Positions 8,099 through 16,862 of a stretch of 64,000 nt of DNA are shown one piece after another. The translations under genes and the position numbers were made by a program. Source of the stretch: Acidobacteria subdivision 2 bacterium RH1 MAG20 (GTDB lineage Bacteria > Acidobacteriota > Terriglobia > Terriglobales > Acidobacteriaceae); the NCBI GenBank assembly GCA_002197545.1, contig NFUO01000484.1, forward strand, positions 1-64,000, read 5' to 3'. Within the stretch, counting starts at the first letter, position 1, and each line of letters starts with the position of its first letter. The notes beneath the pieces were generated by a model that saw nothing but the letters and a program-made list of their open reading frames with translations, was not told where the DNA came from and made no database searches.

Positions 8099-8751
8099 TG
8101 CGAATCTCGGTCAATCTTGCGACACGACCTTTTGTTGAGTTGCGGCCATTGTTCGCCCGGCTGCGGCTGGCGATGATCGCGCTGGCAGTAGCGGCGGTGG
8201 GGCTTGGGTTCTGGCTCCATGCGCTGAATGGGCGCGCGAGGATAGCGCAGGCGCAGATGGATGCGCTGCAGGCGCAGACGCAGCAGTTTCAGCAGGAGCG
8301 GCAGGTGAATGAGGCGAGGATGCGACAGCCGCAAAATATGGCGGTGCTGGAGCGGTCTCAGTTTCTGAATGACATGTTCGCGCAGAAGAGCTTTAGCTGG
8401 ACTGCTGTGATGATGGACCTGGAGCGGGTGTTGCCGGTTGGCGTGCAGGTAACGAGCATTGAGCCGGTGATTTCGAAGGAAGGCGACGTCAATATTCGGT
8501 TGCGCGTGAGTGGAGAACGCGACCAGGCGGTGCAGTTGTTGAGGAACCTGGAGACTTCGCAACGGTTTGTTGCTCCGCGGCTGGCCAATGAAGCGGCACA
8601 GAAGCAGCAGGACGGGAACCGGAGTGCGATGCAGACGGCGATGCCAGGATCTGTGGAGTTCGATATTTTGAGTGGGTATAACCCGCTGCCGGAGGCTGTC
8701 TCGAAAGACCAGACGGTGATGAAGAAGGATATGACTAGAGGCACACGATGA
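8098..8751 (+). CDS. PilN-like fimbrial assembly protein
   Basis: 217-residue bitopic membrane protein. It has the PilN hallmark at the very start, RISVNLATRPF (compare INLLP-type motifs in PilN), then one membrane helix at about residues 22-42, a coiled-coil rich in Gln/Glu (about 45-95), and a periplasmic ferredoxin-like domain. In T4P systems PilN binds PilM through this N-terminal motif and pairs with PilO. It overlaps the gene before by one base and the gene after through ATGA, so translation is probably coupled. Confidence 0.8.
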   Translation: MRISVNLATRPFVELRPLFARLRLAMIALAVAAVGLGFWLHALNGRARIAQAQMDALQAQTQQFQQERQVNEARMRQPQNMAVLERSQFLNDMFAQKSFSWTAVMMDLERVLPVGVQVTSIEPVISKEGDVNIRLRVSGERDQAVQLLRNLETSQRFVAPRLANEAAQKQQDGNRSAMQTAMPGSVEFDILSGYNPLPEAVSKDQTVMKKDMTRGTR

Positions 8752-9434
8752 CGGTGATGACCCGGAACGTGTTGCCTCAGAATGTGTCCGAGCGGACGCG
8801 CGCCTTGCTGACGCAATTGAATATCTACTATGCCGGAGTGGCAGTGCTGGCGCTGGTGAATCTTTATCTGCTGATTCATATTGGCTTTGCGTGGCGAGCC
8901 TCGACGAGCCAGAATGCTACTGCCGTGGAGCAGCAGACGGTGGCGATGAAGACGGCAGAGATTGCGAAGAAGCCGTTGGAAGGATTGGACGCGAAGCTGG
9001 CTCAGGCGACCACGGAGGCGAATGAGTTTTATGAGCGGCGACTGCCGTTTGCCGACTCCCAGGTGGTGGGGGAGCTTGGCGTGCTGGCGAAGAAGCAGGA
9101 TGTGAAGCTGACGCGAGGGCAGTATGCGCCATCGGCGGTGATGTCGGGGAGCGCGGGGGCGCTGACGCAGCTTCGGATGGATTACAGCCTGAGCGGGGAC
9201 TACAAGCCGCTGATGTTGTTTATCAATGGGCTGGAGCGAGACAAGATGTTTTTTCTGATTCGCGGGGTTACGCTGACAGGGGAGCAGGGCGGAACGGTGG
9301 GTTTGCGGCTGGGACTGGTGACTTATCTGCGGGCCCCGGTTGGTGCTGAGCGAGCAGAGAAGAGGGTAGTTGCGCCTTCTGGCGATGCGGCGGCGATGAG
9401 TCGTTCGTCTGCCGATAGAGGTGCATCGCGATGA
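8748..9434 (+). CDS. PilO-like pilus assembly protein
   Basis: 228-residue protein with one N-terminal membrane helix (about residues 28-48), a short helical linker and a periplasmic domain. This is the layout of PilO/GspM-type proteins that heterodimerise with PilN and align the inner-membrane complex. The C-terminal 30 residues are polar and low-complexity. Identity rests on the position after PilN, the size and the topology rather than on a strong motif. It overlaps both neighbours by four bases (ATGA). Confidence 0.7.
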   Translation: MTVMTRNVLPQNVSERTRALLTQLNIYYAGVAVLALVNLYLLIHIGFAWRASTSQNATAVEQQTVAMKTAEIAKKPLEGLDAKLAQATTEANEFYERRLPFADSQVVGELGVLAKKQDVKLTRGQYAPSAVMSGSAGALTQLRMDYSLSGDYKPLMLFINGLERDKMFFLIRGVTLTGEQGGTVGLRLGLVTYLRAPVGAERAEKRVVAPSGDAAAMSRSSADRGASR

Positions 9435-10024
9435 AGATAGGGACGGAGGACAAAAAGAAGCTTGGGATTCTAGCGGTGGTTGGAGTGCTGGCGCTGGGCG
9501 CGATGTTCTATATGTACAGCGAGCTTTCGACGCCCGATGTTGCGCCGCAGCCTGTTGCTGCTACGGTGACGGTCCCGGTAAGAGTTCCGGCGAAGGCTGG
9601 AGAGGCGAAGAATGTTGGGACCGCGGCAACGCATCTGGATCCGACGCTGCATATGGAGGCGATGCTGGTGACGGAGGCGTTGGTTTATTCGGGGAGCGGG
9701 CGGAATATATTTTCGGCTGATTCGGCTCCGCCTGTTGTGATTCCGACGGCAATCGCTTCGGCCCGTCCAAAGGGACCGGTTGTTCCGGCGGCACCGTTGG
9801 GACCGCCTCCGCCTCCGCCGATTGATTTGAAGTTTTTTGGGACCGCTACTTCGGAGAATGGGGTGCGCCGGGCATTTCTGCTGCATGGGGAAGATGTGTT
9901 TCTGGCTTCGCCAGGGGACATTGTGCAGAGGCGGTATAAGGTGGGAACGATTTCGGCGAACTCGATTGTGGTGGAAGATATGACGGACAGCAATACGCAG
10001 ACGCTGCCATTGATTATTCAGTGA
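9431..10024 (+). CDS. PilP/GspC-like periplasmic linker protein
   Basis: 197-residue protein with one membrane helix (about 10-28), a Pro/Ala-rich linker that includes a run of prolines near residue 120, and a small C-terminal beta domain (about 130-197) with the FFGTATSENG...AFLLHGEDVFLASPGDIVQRRYKV pattern. This resembles the PilP/GspC homology region, which links the inner-membrane complex to the secretin. No secretin gene (PilQ/GspD) follows in the window. It begins inside the previous stop codon (ATGA) and ends inside the next start (GTGA). Confidence 0.72.
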   Translation: MKIGTEDKKKLGILAVVGVLALGAMFYMYSELSTPDVAPQPVAATVTVPVRVPAKAGEAKNVGTAATHLDPTLHMEAMLVTEALVYSGSGRNIFSADSAPPVVIPTAIASARPKGPVVPAAPLGPPPPPPIDLKFFGTATSENGVRRAFLLHGEDVFLASPGDIVQRRYKVGTISANSIVVEDMTDSNTQTLPLIIQ

Positions 10025-10968
10025 GATGCGAAGGCAAAATGCTTAATACCGATTTAAACCGATTGCACCGATCTGGAACTTGCGGCCGCGGATTTGCGCG
10101 GAGGAACGCGGAGGACCGGCAGGCGCGGCACGGGGAGCAGGGGTTTTTGCTGCTGGGGTTGATTGTTGCGATTTTTCTGATACTGCTGGTCCTGGGAGTG
10201 GCGGCGCCGAAGGTGGCACAGGAGCTGCGGCGGGAGCGCGAAGTGGAGACGATCCACAGGGGAAACCAGTATGTGCGGGCGATCCAGATGTACTACAAGA
10301 AGATGGGGCATTATCCGGGGTCGATCGAGCAGTTGGAGAAGACGAACAATATCCGCTTTCTGCGGCAACAATATGTGGATCCGATGACGGGAAAGGTTGA
10401 CTGGCGGCCCATCCCTGTGGGTGAGGCAAAGACGACGGTGAAGGGGTTCTTTGGACAACCGCTGGCAGGGATTGCCAGTTCTGGACTGGGGAGCGCTGCG
10501 GGAGCGGCTTCGCCGGGAGGGACCGGGGCGCCTTTTGGATCGTCTTCGAGTAGCGCGGGATCGCCTTCGAGCGGGTTGGGTTCTACGCCGGGGGGTTCGA
10601 GTACTACTTCAGGGGGAAGCAGTTTCGGAAGTACGGATTCTTCGAGCGGGATTGGAGGCCAGTCGAGTAGCGGACCTTTTGTCGGGGTTGGCCTGGTGAA
10701 GGATGGGAACTCGATTACTGTGTTGAATGAGCAGACGACGTATGCGACGTGGGAGTTTATCTATGATCCGCGGATTGAACAGATGCTGGCCAAGTCCAAC
10801 ATCTTTGGGGGCGGAATGACGTCGACGAATTCTACAGGGTTGGGGTCGTCTTCGGATATGAACTCGAACTCTGGGAAGTCTGGCTCAACAACGGGAACGG
10901 ACAGTAATTCGAGTAGCCCGAATACAGGAAGCTCGGGACCATCCACTTCGCCGCAGCAGGTGTATTGA
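10021..10968 (+). CDS. type II secretion pseudopilin-like protein with Ser/Gly-rich insert
   Basis: A 315-residue prepilin-like protein. After a long basic leader of about 40 residues comes GEQG followed by FLLLGLIVAIFLILLVLG, a type III signal helix cleaved by prepilin peptidase after the Gly. The usual Glu at mature position 5 is absent; Gly is there instead. A helical segment with the GspG-like HRGNQYVRAIQMYYKKMGHYP pattern follows. Residues about 150-225 and 270-310 are Ser/Gly/Thr-rich low-complexity sequence flanking a short conserved-looking block. GTG at 10021 (overlapping the previous stop) or ATG at 10039 is the start. It ends the secretion gene run and meets the ABC permease with no spacer. 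Confidence 0.75.
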   Translation: MRCEGKMLNTDLNRLHRSGTCGRGFARRNAEDRQARHGEQGFLLLGLIVAIFLILLVLGVAAPKVAQELRREREVETIHRGNQYVRAIQMYYKKMGHYPGSIEQLEKTNNIRFLRQQYVDPMTGKVDWRPIPVGEAKTTVKGFFGQPLAGIASSGLGSAAGAASPGGTGAPFGSSSSSAGSPSSGLGSTPGGSSTTSGGSSFGSTDSSSGIGGQSSSGPFVGVGLVKDGNSITVLNEQTTYATWEFIYDPRIEQMLAKSNIFGGGMTSTNSTGLGSSSDMNSNSGKSGSTTGTDSNSSSPNTGSSGPSTSPQQVY

Positions 10969-12081
10969 CTACAGGGTGCGCTTGAATAGAGGGGTTGCGA
11001 TCAGGAGCGCTGCTATTCCGAAGGCGAAGAGGAAAAAAATGTCTGCTCCTATTGCGGTGAAGCCTCCGTCTTTGAGCAGGATCGCTTTGAAGCCATGGAC
11101 AGCGTAGGTGAAGGGATCGACCGCGGCGATGACCTTCAGCCACGAGGGAAGGCCGGAGACGGGAGAGATGGCTCCGCTGGGGAAGAAGAGCAGCGTATTG
11201 AGGACGCCGAACATGGCGCGGGGGACGAGGGGATCTTCTACGCGCACCATCATCAGGAACATCATGCCGTTGAAGGCGACCGAGGTGGCGACGATGAGCA
11301 GCGAGAGTTGCAACACGGCCATGGGATGAAAGATGGCTCCGATGCCTGCGAGGAGCGAGCCGATGACGGTGAGGCTGATGCCGGAGAGGATGGCCTTGAT
11401 GGAGCCTGCGAGGTTGAGCCCCATGACTAATTCGAGGCGGGTGATGGGAGTGACGAGGTAGCCCTCGTGGACTCCGCGGGCTTTGTCGTCGATGTACAAC
11501 ATGCCTCCTCCGATCATGACGGCGACGTACATGGCGAGGGCGATGGAGCCGCCCAAGAGGTATTTCATGTACTCGACGTAGGGATAGAGCTCGACGATCT
11601 TGACAGCGATTTGCTGCACGACCAGCGGTTGGATGATGGGGGCATTCAGGGCATCAACGAGAGACTGCATCTCGGTTTCGAGAGCGCCGCTCATAGTCTG
11701 GTCGGTGTTGTCGACGACGAGGCCGATGGCGGGTGAGTCTCCGGCGAGGACTCGGCGGGAGTACTGTTTGGGAATGATGACGGCACCATCGATCTTTCCG
11801 GTGCGTACGTCTTCGCGGGCCTTGACTTCGTCGTCGTAGGGGACGGTGGTGAAGGTGCGGATGTTGGCGGCGATGGCGTCGAAGGCTTCGTGAATTTTGA
11901 GGGACTGCGCGCCGTGGTCGTAATCGACGACTCCCATGCGGGCGTTGCGAATCTTGCCTCCGAAGGCGTTGCCGAGAATGAGCAACTGCACGAGGGGGAG
12001 GGTCATGGAGACCATCATGAGCGCGGGCGAGCGAAAGAACTTGCGCATCTCGCGTTCGACGATTGCCATCATTCTGTTCAT
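10969..12081 (-). CDS. ABC-2 type exporter permease (YhhJ/YbhR-like)
   Basis: 370-residue permease of the ABC-2 family, with one N-terminal membrane helix (about 18-38), a large extracytoplasmic domain (about 40-170) and five C-terminal helices ending near FLFAFGIAALLIATPLF. It carries the family pattern EGYLVTPITRLELVMGLNLAGSI preceding the helices. It should pair with the ATPase encoded just upstream (16-base gap) and the HlyD-like adaptor to export drugs or metabolites through the inner membrane. It is the last gene of the TetR-controlled operon and abuts the pseudopilin gene tail-to-tail. Confidence 0.9.
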   Translation of the reverse strand: MNRMMAIVEREMRKFFRSPALMMVSMTLPLVQLLILGNAFGGKIRNARMGVVDYDHGAQSLKIHEAFDAIAANIRTFTTVPYDDEVKAREDVRTGKIDGAVIIPKQYSRRVLAGDSPAIGLVVDNTDQTMSGALETEMQSLVDALNAPIIQPLVVQQIAVKIVELYPYVEYMKYLLGGSIALAMYVAVMIGGGMLYIDDKARGVHEGYLVTPITRLELVMGLNLAGSIKAILSGISLTVIGSLLAGIGAIFHPMAVLQLSLLIVATSVAFNGMMFLMMVRVEDPLVPRAMFGVLNTLLFFPSGAISPVSGLPSWLKVIAAVDPFTYAVHGFKAILLKDGGFTAIGADIFFLFAFGIAALLIATPLFKRTL

Positions 12082-12097
12082 GGCTTTGCCTTCCTGC

Positions 12098-13120
12098 TCA
12101 TGGCTGCATTCCTGGCCGCGGCGGCATGACGAAGGCAGCGGCTTTGACTTGCTCGTCGCGGAGGACGCGGCCGGTGTAGTGGACGAAGACGTCGTCGAGG
12201 GTGGTGTTCTGAACGCTGAGGGACTTGATGGTTTCGCCTCGGCTGGCGGCCATCTGAACTAACTGCATGGTGGTGAGGGAACCGCTGGAGGTCATGATGC
12301 GGTACATGCCTGCGCTCTGCGATTCGACTGACATGACACCCTCGAGTTGGCGGAGGCGCTCGGGCCAATCGGTGGACTCGTTGGTGAACTGGGCTTCGAC
12401 TACGTTGGTGCCGGGGACGTTGGCTTTGAGGGCCATGGGTGTGTCGAGAGCGACGAGCTTGCCGTGATCGACGATGGCGATGCGGTCGCAGAGGCGGTCG
12501 GCCTCGTCCATGTAGTGCGTGGTGATGAGCATGGTGAGGTGGTGCTTGTTTTTGAGGTTGTTGAGCATCTCCCATACAGCGACGCGGGAGACGGGGTCGA
12601 GACCGGTGGTGGGCTCGTCGAGGAAGAAGATGCGCGGATTGTGGACGAGGCCGCGAGCGATTTCGAGGCGGCGGCGCATTCCTCCGGAGAGGGTTTTGGT
12701 TTGGGCGTTGCGCCACTTGGTGAGGTCGACGGCTTCGAGGAGGTCGTCGATGTTTTGATCGCGTTTGGCCTTGGGCACGTCGTAGAGCTTGGCGTAGATG
12801 GAGAGGTTCTCTTCGACGGTGAGATCGATGTCGCTGGTGAGGGCCTGAGGGATGACGCCGATCATGCGGCGCACGGCGTCGGGTTCGCGGGAGACATCGT
12901 GGCCGGCGATGATGGCCTTGCCCGAGGTGACGGGGATGAGCGTCGTCATCATGCGGATGAGGGTGCTCTTGCCCGCGCCGTTGGGGCCAAGCAGGCCGAA
13001 GATTTCGCCGTCGGCCACGTCGAAGGTGATGCCTTTGACGGCTTCGAAGTCGCCGTAGCGTTTAATGATGTTTTCGACGGCGATGGCTGGCTGGGCTATG
13101 GCTGACGGATTGGCGCTCAT
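12098..13120 (-). CDS. ABC exporter ATP-binding protein
   Basis: 340-residue ATPase subunit of an ABC-2 exporter. Motifs in order: Walker A GPNGAGKST (about residue 44), Q-loop near VIPQ, signature LSGGMRRRLEIARG, Walker B FFLDEPTTGLD, and switch His in ITTHYMDEADRL. The C-terminal extension of about 100 residues with VHYTGRVLRDE matches the DrrA/YbhF type. The start overlaps the end of the HlyD-like gene (ATGA), and the permease follows. The substrate cannot be predicted. Confidence 0.93.
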   Translation of the reverse strand: MSANPSAIAQPAIAVENIIKRYGDFEAVKGITFDVADGEIFGLLGPNGAGKSTLIRMMTTLIPVTSGKAIIAGHDVSREPDAVRRMIGVIPQALTSDIDLTVEENLSIYAKLYDVPKAKRDQNIDDLLEAVDLTKWRNAQTKTLSGGMRRRLEIARGLVHNPRIFFLDEPTTGLDPVSRVAVWEMLNNLKNKHHLTMLITTHYMDEADRLCDRIAIVDHGKLVALDTPMALKANVPGTNVVEAQFTNESTDWPERLRQLEGVMSVESQSAGMYRIMTSSGSLTTMQLVQMAASRGETIKSLSVQNTTLDDVFVHYTGRVLRDEQVKAAAFVMPPRPGMQP

Positions 13121-14181
13121 TGGCTCACCAGCTTGCTCTTCGGGATGTAGACCTGGGCGGTCATGCCAAGGGTGTACTTCATGCCGGGATTGGGGATGAG
13201 AAGCTTGAGCTCGATGGTCTTGATGTCGCGCTTGCGACGGCTGACGTCGCGCTGGGTGGCGAAGTCGGCTTCTGCGGACTTGTTGATGACCTTGCCCTGG
13301 ATGGCTTCGCCGTTGGGCATGACGACGCGGAGGCTGTCGCCGAGCTTTACGGAGTCGGCTTCGGTCTCGGGAAGGGGAGCGTAGACCCAGGTCTGGGTGA
13401 GATCGGTGATAGTGACGATGGGGGTTCCGGCGGCGACGACTTCACCTTGCCGGGCTGCACGGACGTTGACCTTGCCGGAGATGGGAGCGAGGACGTTGGC
13501 GTAGTTAAGTTCGACCTGTGCCTGATTGAGCAGGGCCTGCGCGTTCTGCACGTCGCTGCGGGTGGAGGCCACCGACTTGGCTGCGGCCTGTGCCTGAATG
13601 GTGTTGGCGATGGCGAGTTTGAGCGAGGCGTTGGCTGCGACTACGCTTTGCTTCGCAGAGTCGACGGCGGCCTGCGAGGCGCGCAGGGAGGTGATGGCCT
13701 CGTCGCTCGCCTGCTGGCTCATGACGCCTTGTTTGGCGAGAGCGATGGTGCGGTTGCTGTCGGCCTGTTGATGCTCATACTGTGCTTGCGCTTGCAGAAG
13801 CGCGGCGTTTGCTACCTGCAACTGGGCTTCGGCGTTGGCGACCTGGCTGGTGGTGCTGCCCTGGGTCTGATGCTGCGTGTCCTGCGACCCTTGTAGTTTG
13901 AAGTGCTGGCTGAGGGCGGTGGCTTCGGCGGCGTTGCGGGCGGCGGCGAGGTCGTCGCTTTGGATGGTGGCGATGAGCTCGCCTGCGGTGACGGTGTCGC
14001 CTTCATCGACGGTGAGCTTCTGGATGCGGCCGGGGATGCGGGAGCTGACGACGACTTCGTTGGCATCGACGGTGCCGATGAGTTGGAGATCGTTCGATCG
14101 GTCGGTCGAAAAGAAGTACCAGCAGATCCCGATGCCCATCAGGATGCCCATCAGGATGAGGATTCGATTACGGGCGTTCAT
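13117..14181 (-). CDS. HlyD-family membrane fusion (adaptor) protein
   Basis: 354-residue periplasmic adaptor from the ATG at 14181 (GGAGAAG in front; the open frame upstream to 14271 overlaps tetR and is not used). It has one membrane helix at residues 6-22, a lipoyl/barrel-sandwich half (DANEVVVSSRIPGRIQKL), a long helical hairpin rich in Ala/Gln/Ser (about 70-215), the second lipoyl half (VLAPISGKVNVRAARQGEVV) and a beta-barrel. The type resembles YbhG, the partner of YbhF/YbhR. It is the first structural gene after tetR, overlapping its 3' end by 14 bases. Confidence 0.9.
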   Translation of the reverse strand: MNARNRILILMGILMGIGICWYFFSTDRSNDLQLIGTVDANEVVVSSRIPGRIQKLTVDEGDTVTAGELIATIQSDDLAAARNAAEATALSQHFKLQGSQDTQHQTQGSTTSQVANAEAQLQVANAALLQAQAQYEHQQADSNRTIALAKQGVMSQQASDEAITSLRASQAAVDSAKQSVVAANASLKLAIANTIQAQAAAKSVASTRSDVQNAQALLNQAQVELNYANVLAPISGKVNVRAARQGEVVAAGTPIVTITDLTQTWVYAPLPETEADSVKLGDSLRVVMPNGEAIQGKVINKSAEADFATQRDVSRRKRDIKTIELKLLIPNPGMKYTLGMTAQVYIPKSKLVSQ

Positions 14182-14926
14182 AGTTCTTCTCCAGGATTTT
14201 TCTCCAGACGGGTGGATTGTCGATTGTGGGCATCGGCATGGCGGCGAGGACGCGGCGGACGAGCTTTGCACCGTGGGCGCGATCGACGAAGAGGGCGTTG
14301 CCGAGAAACTTTACACAGGCGTTGCGGCGAAACTCGATGTTTGCGGGATCGAAGGGCTCGAAGGTGAGCGAGAGGCGCATCATCGGGGCGCTCATGAAAT
14401 AGAAGACGTTCGAGCCGTAGGTTGAATACATCACCTGCATCCAGTCGATGTTGCAGAGCTCGCCGGAGCGGACGCCTTGCTGAACGGTCTCCTGCATTTT
14501 TTTGAGGAGCGGAGCAAAGGCTTTACTAGCGAGGAGGGGGATCGATGTGCTTTTGCCATGATGGAAACGCACCATCTCCTGCTGCATGAGGCTCTGGAAC
14601 TCGTGCTGGGTGAGGATGCGGTCGAAGTGGTTGAGCGCGAGCCGTAAGAGGTGTTCGCCCGGGGTGCATTTGGTTTCGAGTACAGCGATTGTGCTTTGCA
14701 TGACAGCTTGCATGACTTCTTCAAACGCCGCGGCGTAGAGCGATTCTTTGTTCTTGAAGTAGTAATAGAGCAGGGCCTTGTTGACCTTTGCCGATTCGGC
14801 GATGGCGTCGGTACGCGCGCCGGCAAGGCCGTGCGCGCTGAACTCGTGGAGGGCAGCGCGGAGGATCCTTTCTCGCGTCTTATCGGAGGGATCGGTGGCG
14901 GCCGGTTTGGATGTTTTGGATGCCAT
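14168..14926 (-). CDS. TetR-family transcriptional repressor
   Basis: 252-residue regulator. The N-terminal HTH (about residues 17-63) has the family pattern TRERILRAALHEFSAHGLAGARTDAIAESAKVNKALLYYYFKNKESLY. The ligand-binding domain is a C-terminal set of helices with a CecR/YbiH-like flavour (FQSLMQQEMVRF). It heads the operon with the HlyD-like adaptor, ATPase and permease, so it probably represses its own transcription and the exporter until a substrate binds. No Shine-Dalgarno is seen before the ATG, and a palindromic operator candidate lies only a few bases upstream, so the transcript may be nearly leaderless. Confidence 0.92.
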   Translation of the reverse strand: MASKTSKPAATDPSDKTRERILRAALHEFSAHGLAGARTDAIAESAKVNKALLYYYFKNKESLYAAAFEEVMQAVMQSTIAVLETKCTPGEHLLRLALNHFDRILTQHEFQSLMQQEMVRFHHGKSTSIPLLASKAFAPLLKKMQETVQQGVRSGELCNIDWMQVMYSTYGSNVFYFMSAPMMRLSLTFEPFDPANIEFRRNACVKFLGNALFVDRAHGAKLVRRVLAAMPMPTIDNPPVWRKILEKNYERP

Positions 14927-14929
14927 TGA

Positions 14930-14945
14930 TTAACCAGTTAGTTAA
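14930..14945. promoter_or_regulatory. candidate TetR operator
   Basis: TTAAC and GTTAA form an inverted repeat with a six-base spacer (14930-14934 and 14941-14945), three bases upstream of the tetR start codon. A second TTAACCA lies at 14955-14961, repeating the one at 14930-14936. The AT-rich surroundings fit an autoregulated promoter. Confidence 0.5.
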
Positions 14946-14997
14946 AATAATAACTTAACCACTAGGTGAATGGAAATGGCGGCTGAAGATCAGAAGA

Positions 14998-16011
14998 TCA
15001 GTCGAGGAGGGTGTCGATGAAGGTGGCGCTGTCGAAGGGGAGTATGTCTTCCATCTTTTCGCCTACTCCGGCGTAGACGACGGGGAGCTTGAGTTCGGTG
15101 GCGATGGCGAGGACGATGCCGCCCTTGGCGGTGCCGTCGAGCTTGGTGAGGACGATGCCGGTGACGTGGGCGGCTTCGGTGAAGAGGCGGGCTTGGGTGA
15201 GGCCGTTCTGGCCTGTGGTCGCGTCCATGACGAGGAGGGTCTGGTGGGGCGCTCCGGGCACCAGTTTTTCGGCGGTGCGGCGCATCTTGTCGAGCTCTTT
15301 CATCAAGTCAGTTTTGGTGTGGAGACGGCCAGCGGTGTCTACGATAAGGACGTCCGTGCCGCGGGCCTTGGCGGCGGAGCAGGCGTCGTAGAGAGCGGCG
15401 CTGGGGTCTCCGCCTTGCTTGGTTTTGATGATGGGGACGTCGGAGCGTTGGGCCCAGACTTCTAGTTGCTCAATGGCGGCGGCACGGAAGGTGTCGGCGG
15501 CGCAGAGCAGGACGGTGCGGCCCTGGGCGCGGAAGAGAGCGGCGAGTTTGCCGGAGGTGGTGGTCTTTCCGGTGCCGTTGACGCCGACCATCATGATGAC
15601 TTCAGGCGGCGTGGCGGGATGATGAACGGGGTGAGATACGCTGTCGAGGATTTGCTTCAGTTCGGCTTTGAGGAGCTGCTTGAGTTCGTCGCCGCCCTGG
15701 ATGCCGGTGCGAAGGGCGCGCTGGCGGAGGTTTTCTATGACGATGGCGGTGGTGGGCGCGCCGAGGTCGGCGCGGAGGAGGACGGGTTCGAGGCCGGTGA
15801 GAGTGGACTCATCGACCTCGCGGGTGAGGGCGATGACGGAGCTGATGGACTCGGTAAAGGACTCGCGGGTGCGGGTGACCGCCTGCTTCATGCGGTCGAA
15901 GAGGCCGCGCTTCTGCTCGGCTGGTTCGGGGGTGGACGCAGCTTCCGGTGTGGTGGGCTGGTCGGGTTGCTGCTCAGTTTTGTCGCGTTTGCCGAAGAGA
16001 GAGAATGCCAT
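14998..16011 (-). CDS. ftsY: signal recognition particle receptor FtsY
   Basis: 337-residue GTPase that receives SRP-ribosome complexes at the inner membrane for co-translational insertion. It has a short charged N-terminal A region (about 1-60, Pro/Glu/Gln-rich), an N domain, then the G domain with G1 GVNGTGKTT (about residue 144), DTFRAAA, G3 DTAGRLH, G4 [10 protein letters not shown], and the C-terminal [13 protein letters not shown] signature. The A region is much shorter than in E. coli, as in many non-enterics. It is followed on the same strand by nothing related; tetR lies 71 bases downstream. Confidence 0.96.
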   Translation of the reverse strand: MAFSLFGKRDKTEQQPDQPTTPEAASTPEPAEQKRGLFDRMKQAVTRTRESFTESISSVIALTREVDESTLTGLEPVLLRADLGAPTTAIVIENLRQRALRTGIQGGDELKQLLKAELKQILDSVSHPVHHPATPPEVIMMVGVNGTGKTTTSGKLAALFRAQGRTVLLCAADTFRAAAIEQLEVWAQRSDVPIIKTKQGGDPSAALYDACSAAKARGTDVLIVDTAGRLHTKTDLMKELDKMRRTAEKLVPGAPHQTLLVMDATTGQNGLTQARLFTEAAHVTGIVLTKLDGTAKGGIVLAIATELKLPVVYAGVGEKMEDILPFDSATFIDTLLD

Positions 16012-16070
16012 GCTGATGCTAGTTTAGCAATGGCTTAGGGCGCTTCGTTTGAATTATGAATGTGAGCTGG

Positions 16071-16655
16071 TCAGGATTTTTCTGCCCGCCCGGAAAACTC
16101 TCCGCTTTCGGTCGCCACCTTGACCTTTTCTCCTTCTTTAATGAAGGGAGGAACGCGGATTTCGAGGCCGGTCTCCAGTTTGGCCAGCTTGGTCCCGCTG
16201 CCGCTGGAGGAGTCGCCCCGCGCCGCCGGTTCCGCGTAGGCAACGTTCAGCTCGACAAACATGGGCAGTTGCAGGCCGATGGGATTGCCGTTGTACTTGT
16301 GCAATTGGATCAATACGCCCTCGGTCAGGAAATCCAATGCATTGCCGATCATGCCTTCGTCGAGGGTGAGGGTCTCGTAGCTCACCTGGTCGAGGAAGTG
16401 AGAGCCATCGCCGTCGCTGTAGAGATAAGAAGCGGTGACTAACTGGAGATCCGGCTCCTTGAACTTGTCGCTCGCCTTGAAGGTTTTTTCAAAGACGGCG
16501 CTGGTGAGAAGGTTGCGCATCTTCAGGCGCACCAGCGTCTGGCCGCCGCGAGCGGTCGGAGTGGTGATGTCTGAATCCAGACAGGCGTAGGGGGCATTTT
16601 CAAGCTCGAACAGGGTCTTGCGCTTGATGTTGATCGCTTCAAGTAATACGGCCAT
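16071..16655 (-). CDS. efp: elongation factor P with atypical loop tip
   Basis: 194-residue EF-P with KOW-like domain I, OB domain II and C-terminal OB domain III. It rescues ribosomes stalled on polyproline. Matches to the family include KMRNLLTSAVFEKTFKASDKF, YLYSDGDGSHFLDQVSYETL and a C-terminal VATESGEFSGRA resembling the conserved DTRTGEYVSR end. The domain I loop, where most EF-Ps carry a modified Lys (PGKG) or Arg, reads PTARGGQ with R36 at or next to the tip. No earP, epmA/B or ymfI-like gene is nearby. The sequence is otherwise full length. Confidence 0.92.
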   Translation of the reverse strand: MAVLLEAINIKRKTLFELENAPYACLDSDITTPTARGGQTLVRLKMRNLLTSAVFEKTFKASDKFKEPDLQLVTASYLYSDGDGSHFLDQVSYETLTLDEGMIGNALDFLTEGVLIQLHKYNGNPIGLQLPMFVELNVAYAEPAARGDSSSGSGTKLAKLETGLEIRVPPFIKEGEKVKVATESGEFSGRAEKS

Positions 16656-16862
16656 GAATTCCTCGGGGATGGTTGGCAGGCAAGCTAAGGCAAACCTGAT
16701 TTCGACTTCTGAATTAAGTATAAAGTGCTGGCGGTGGGCTTTTCGCCAAATGGATTCGTCATTGTGGTCAAGACTGACCCATATTTTTCCGAATGAATAT
16801 ACTGAATTTGCCAGAACCTGATTTCCTGCGCTCTATAAGAATGCCCGGAGAGTTTCTAAATA

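Noticed and set aside
12347..13105. Long plus-strand frame rich in Gly, Asp, Val and Glu opposite the ABC ATPase gene
   Set aside because: It mirrors a high-GC coding strand. The real gene on the minus strand has all ABC motifs.
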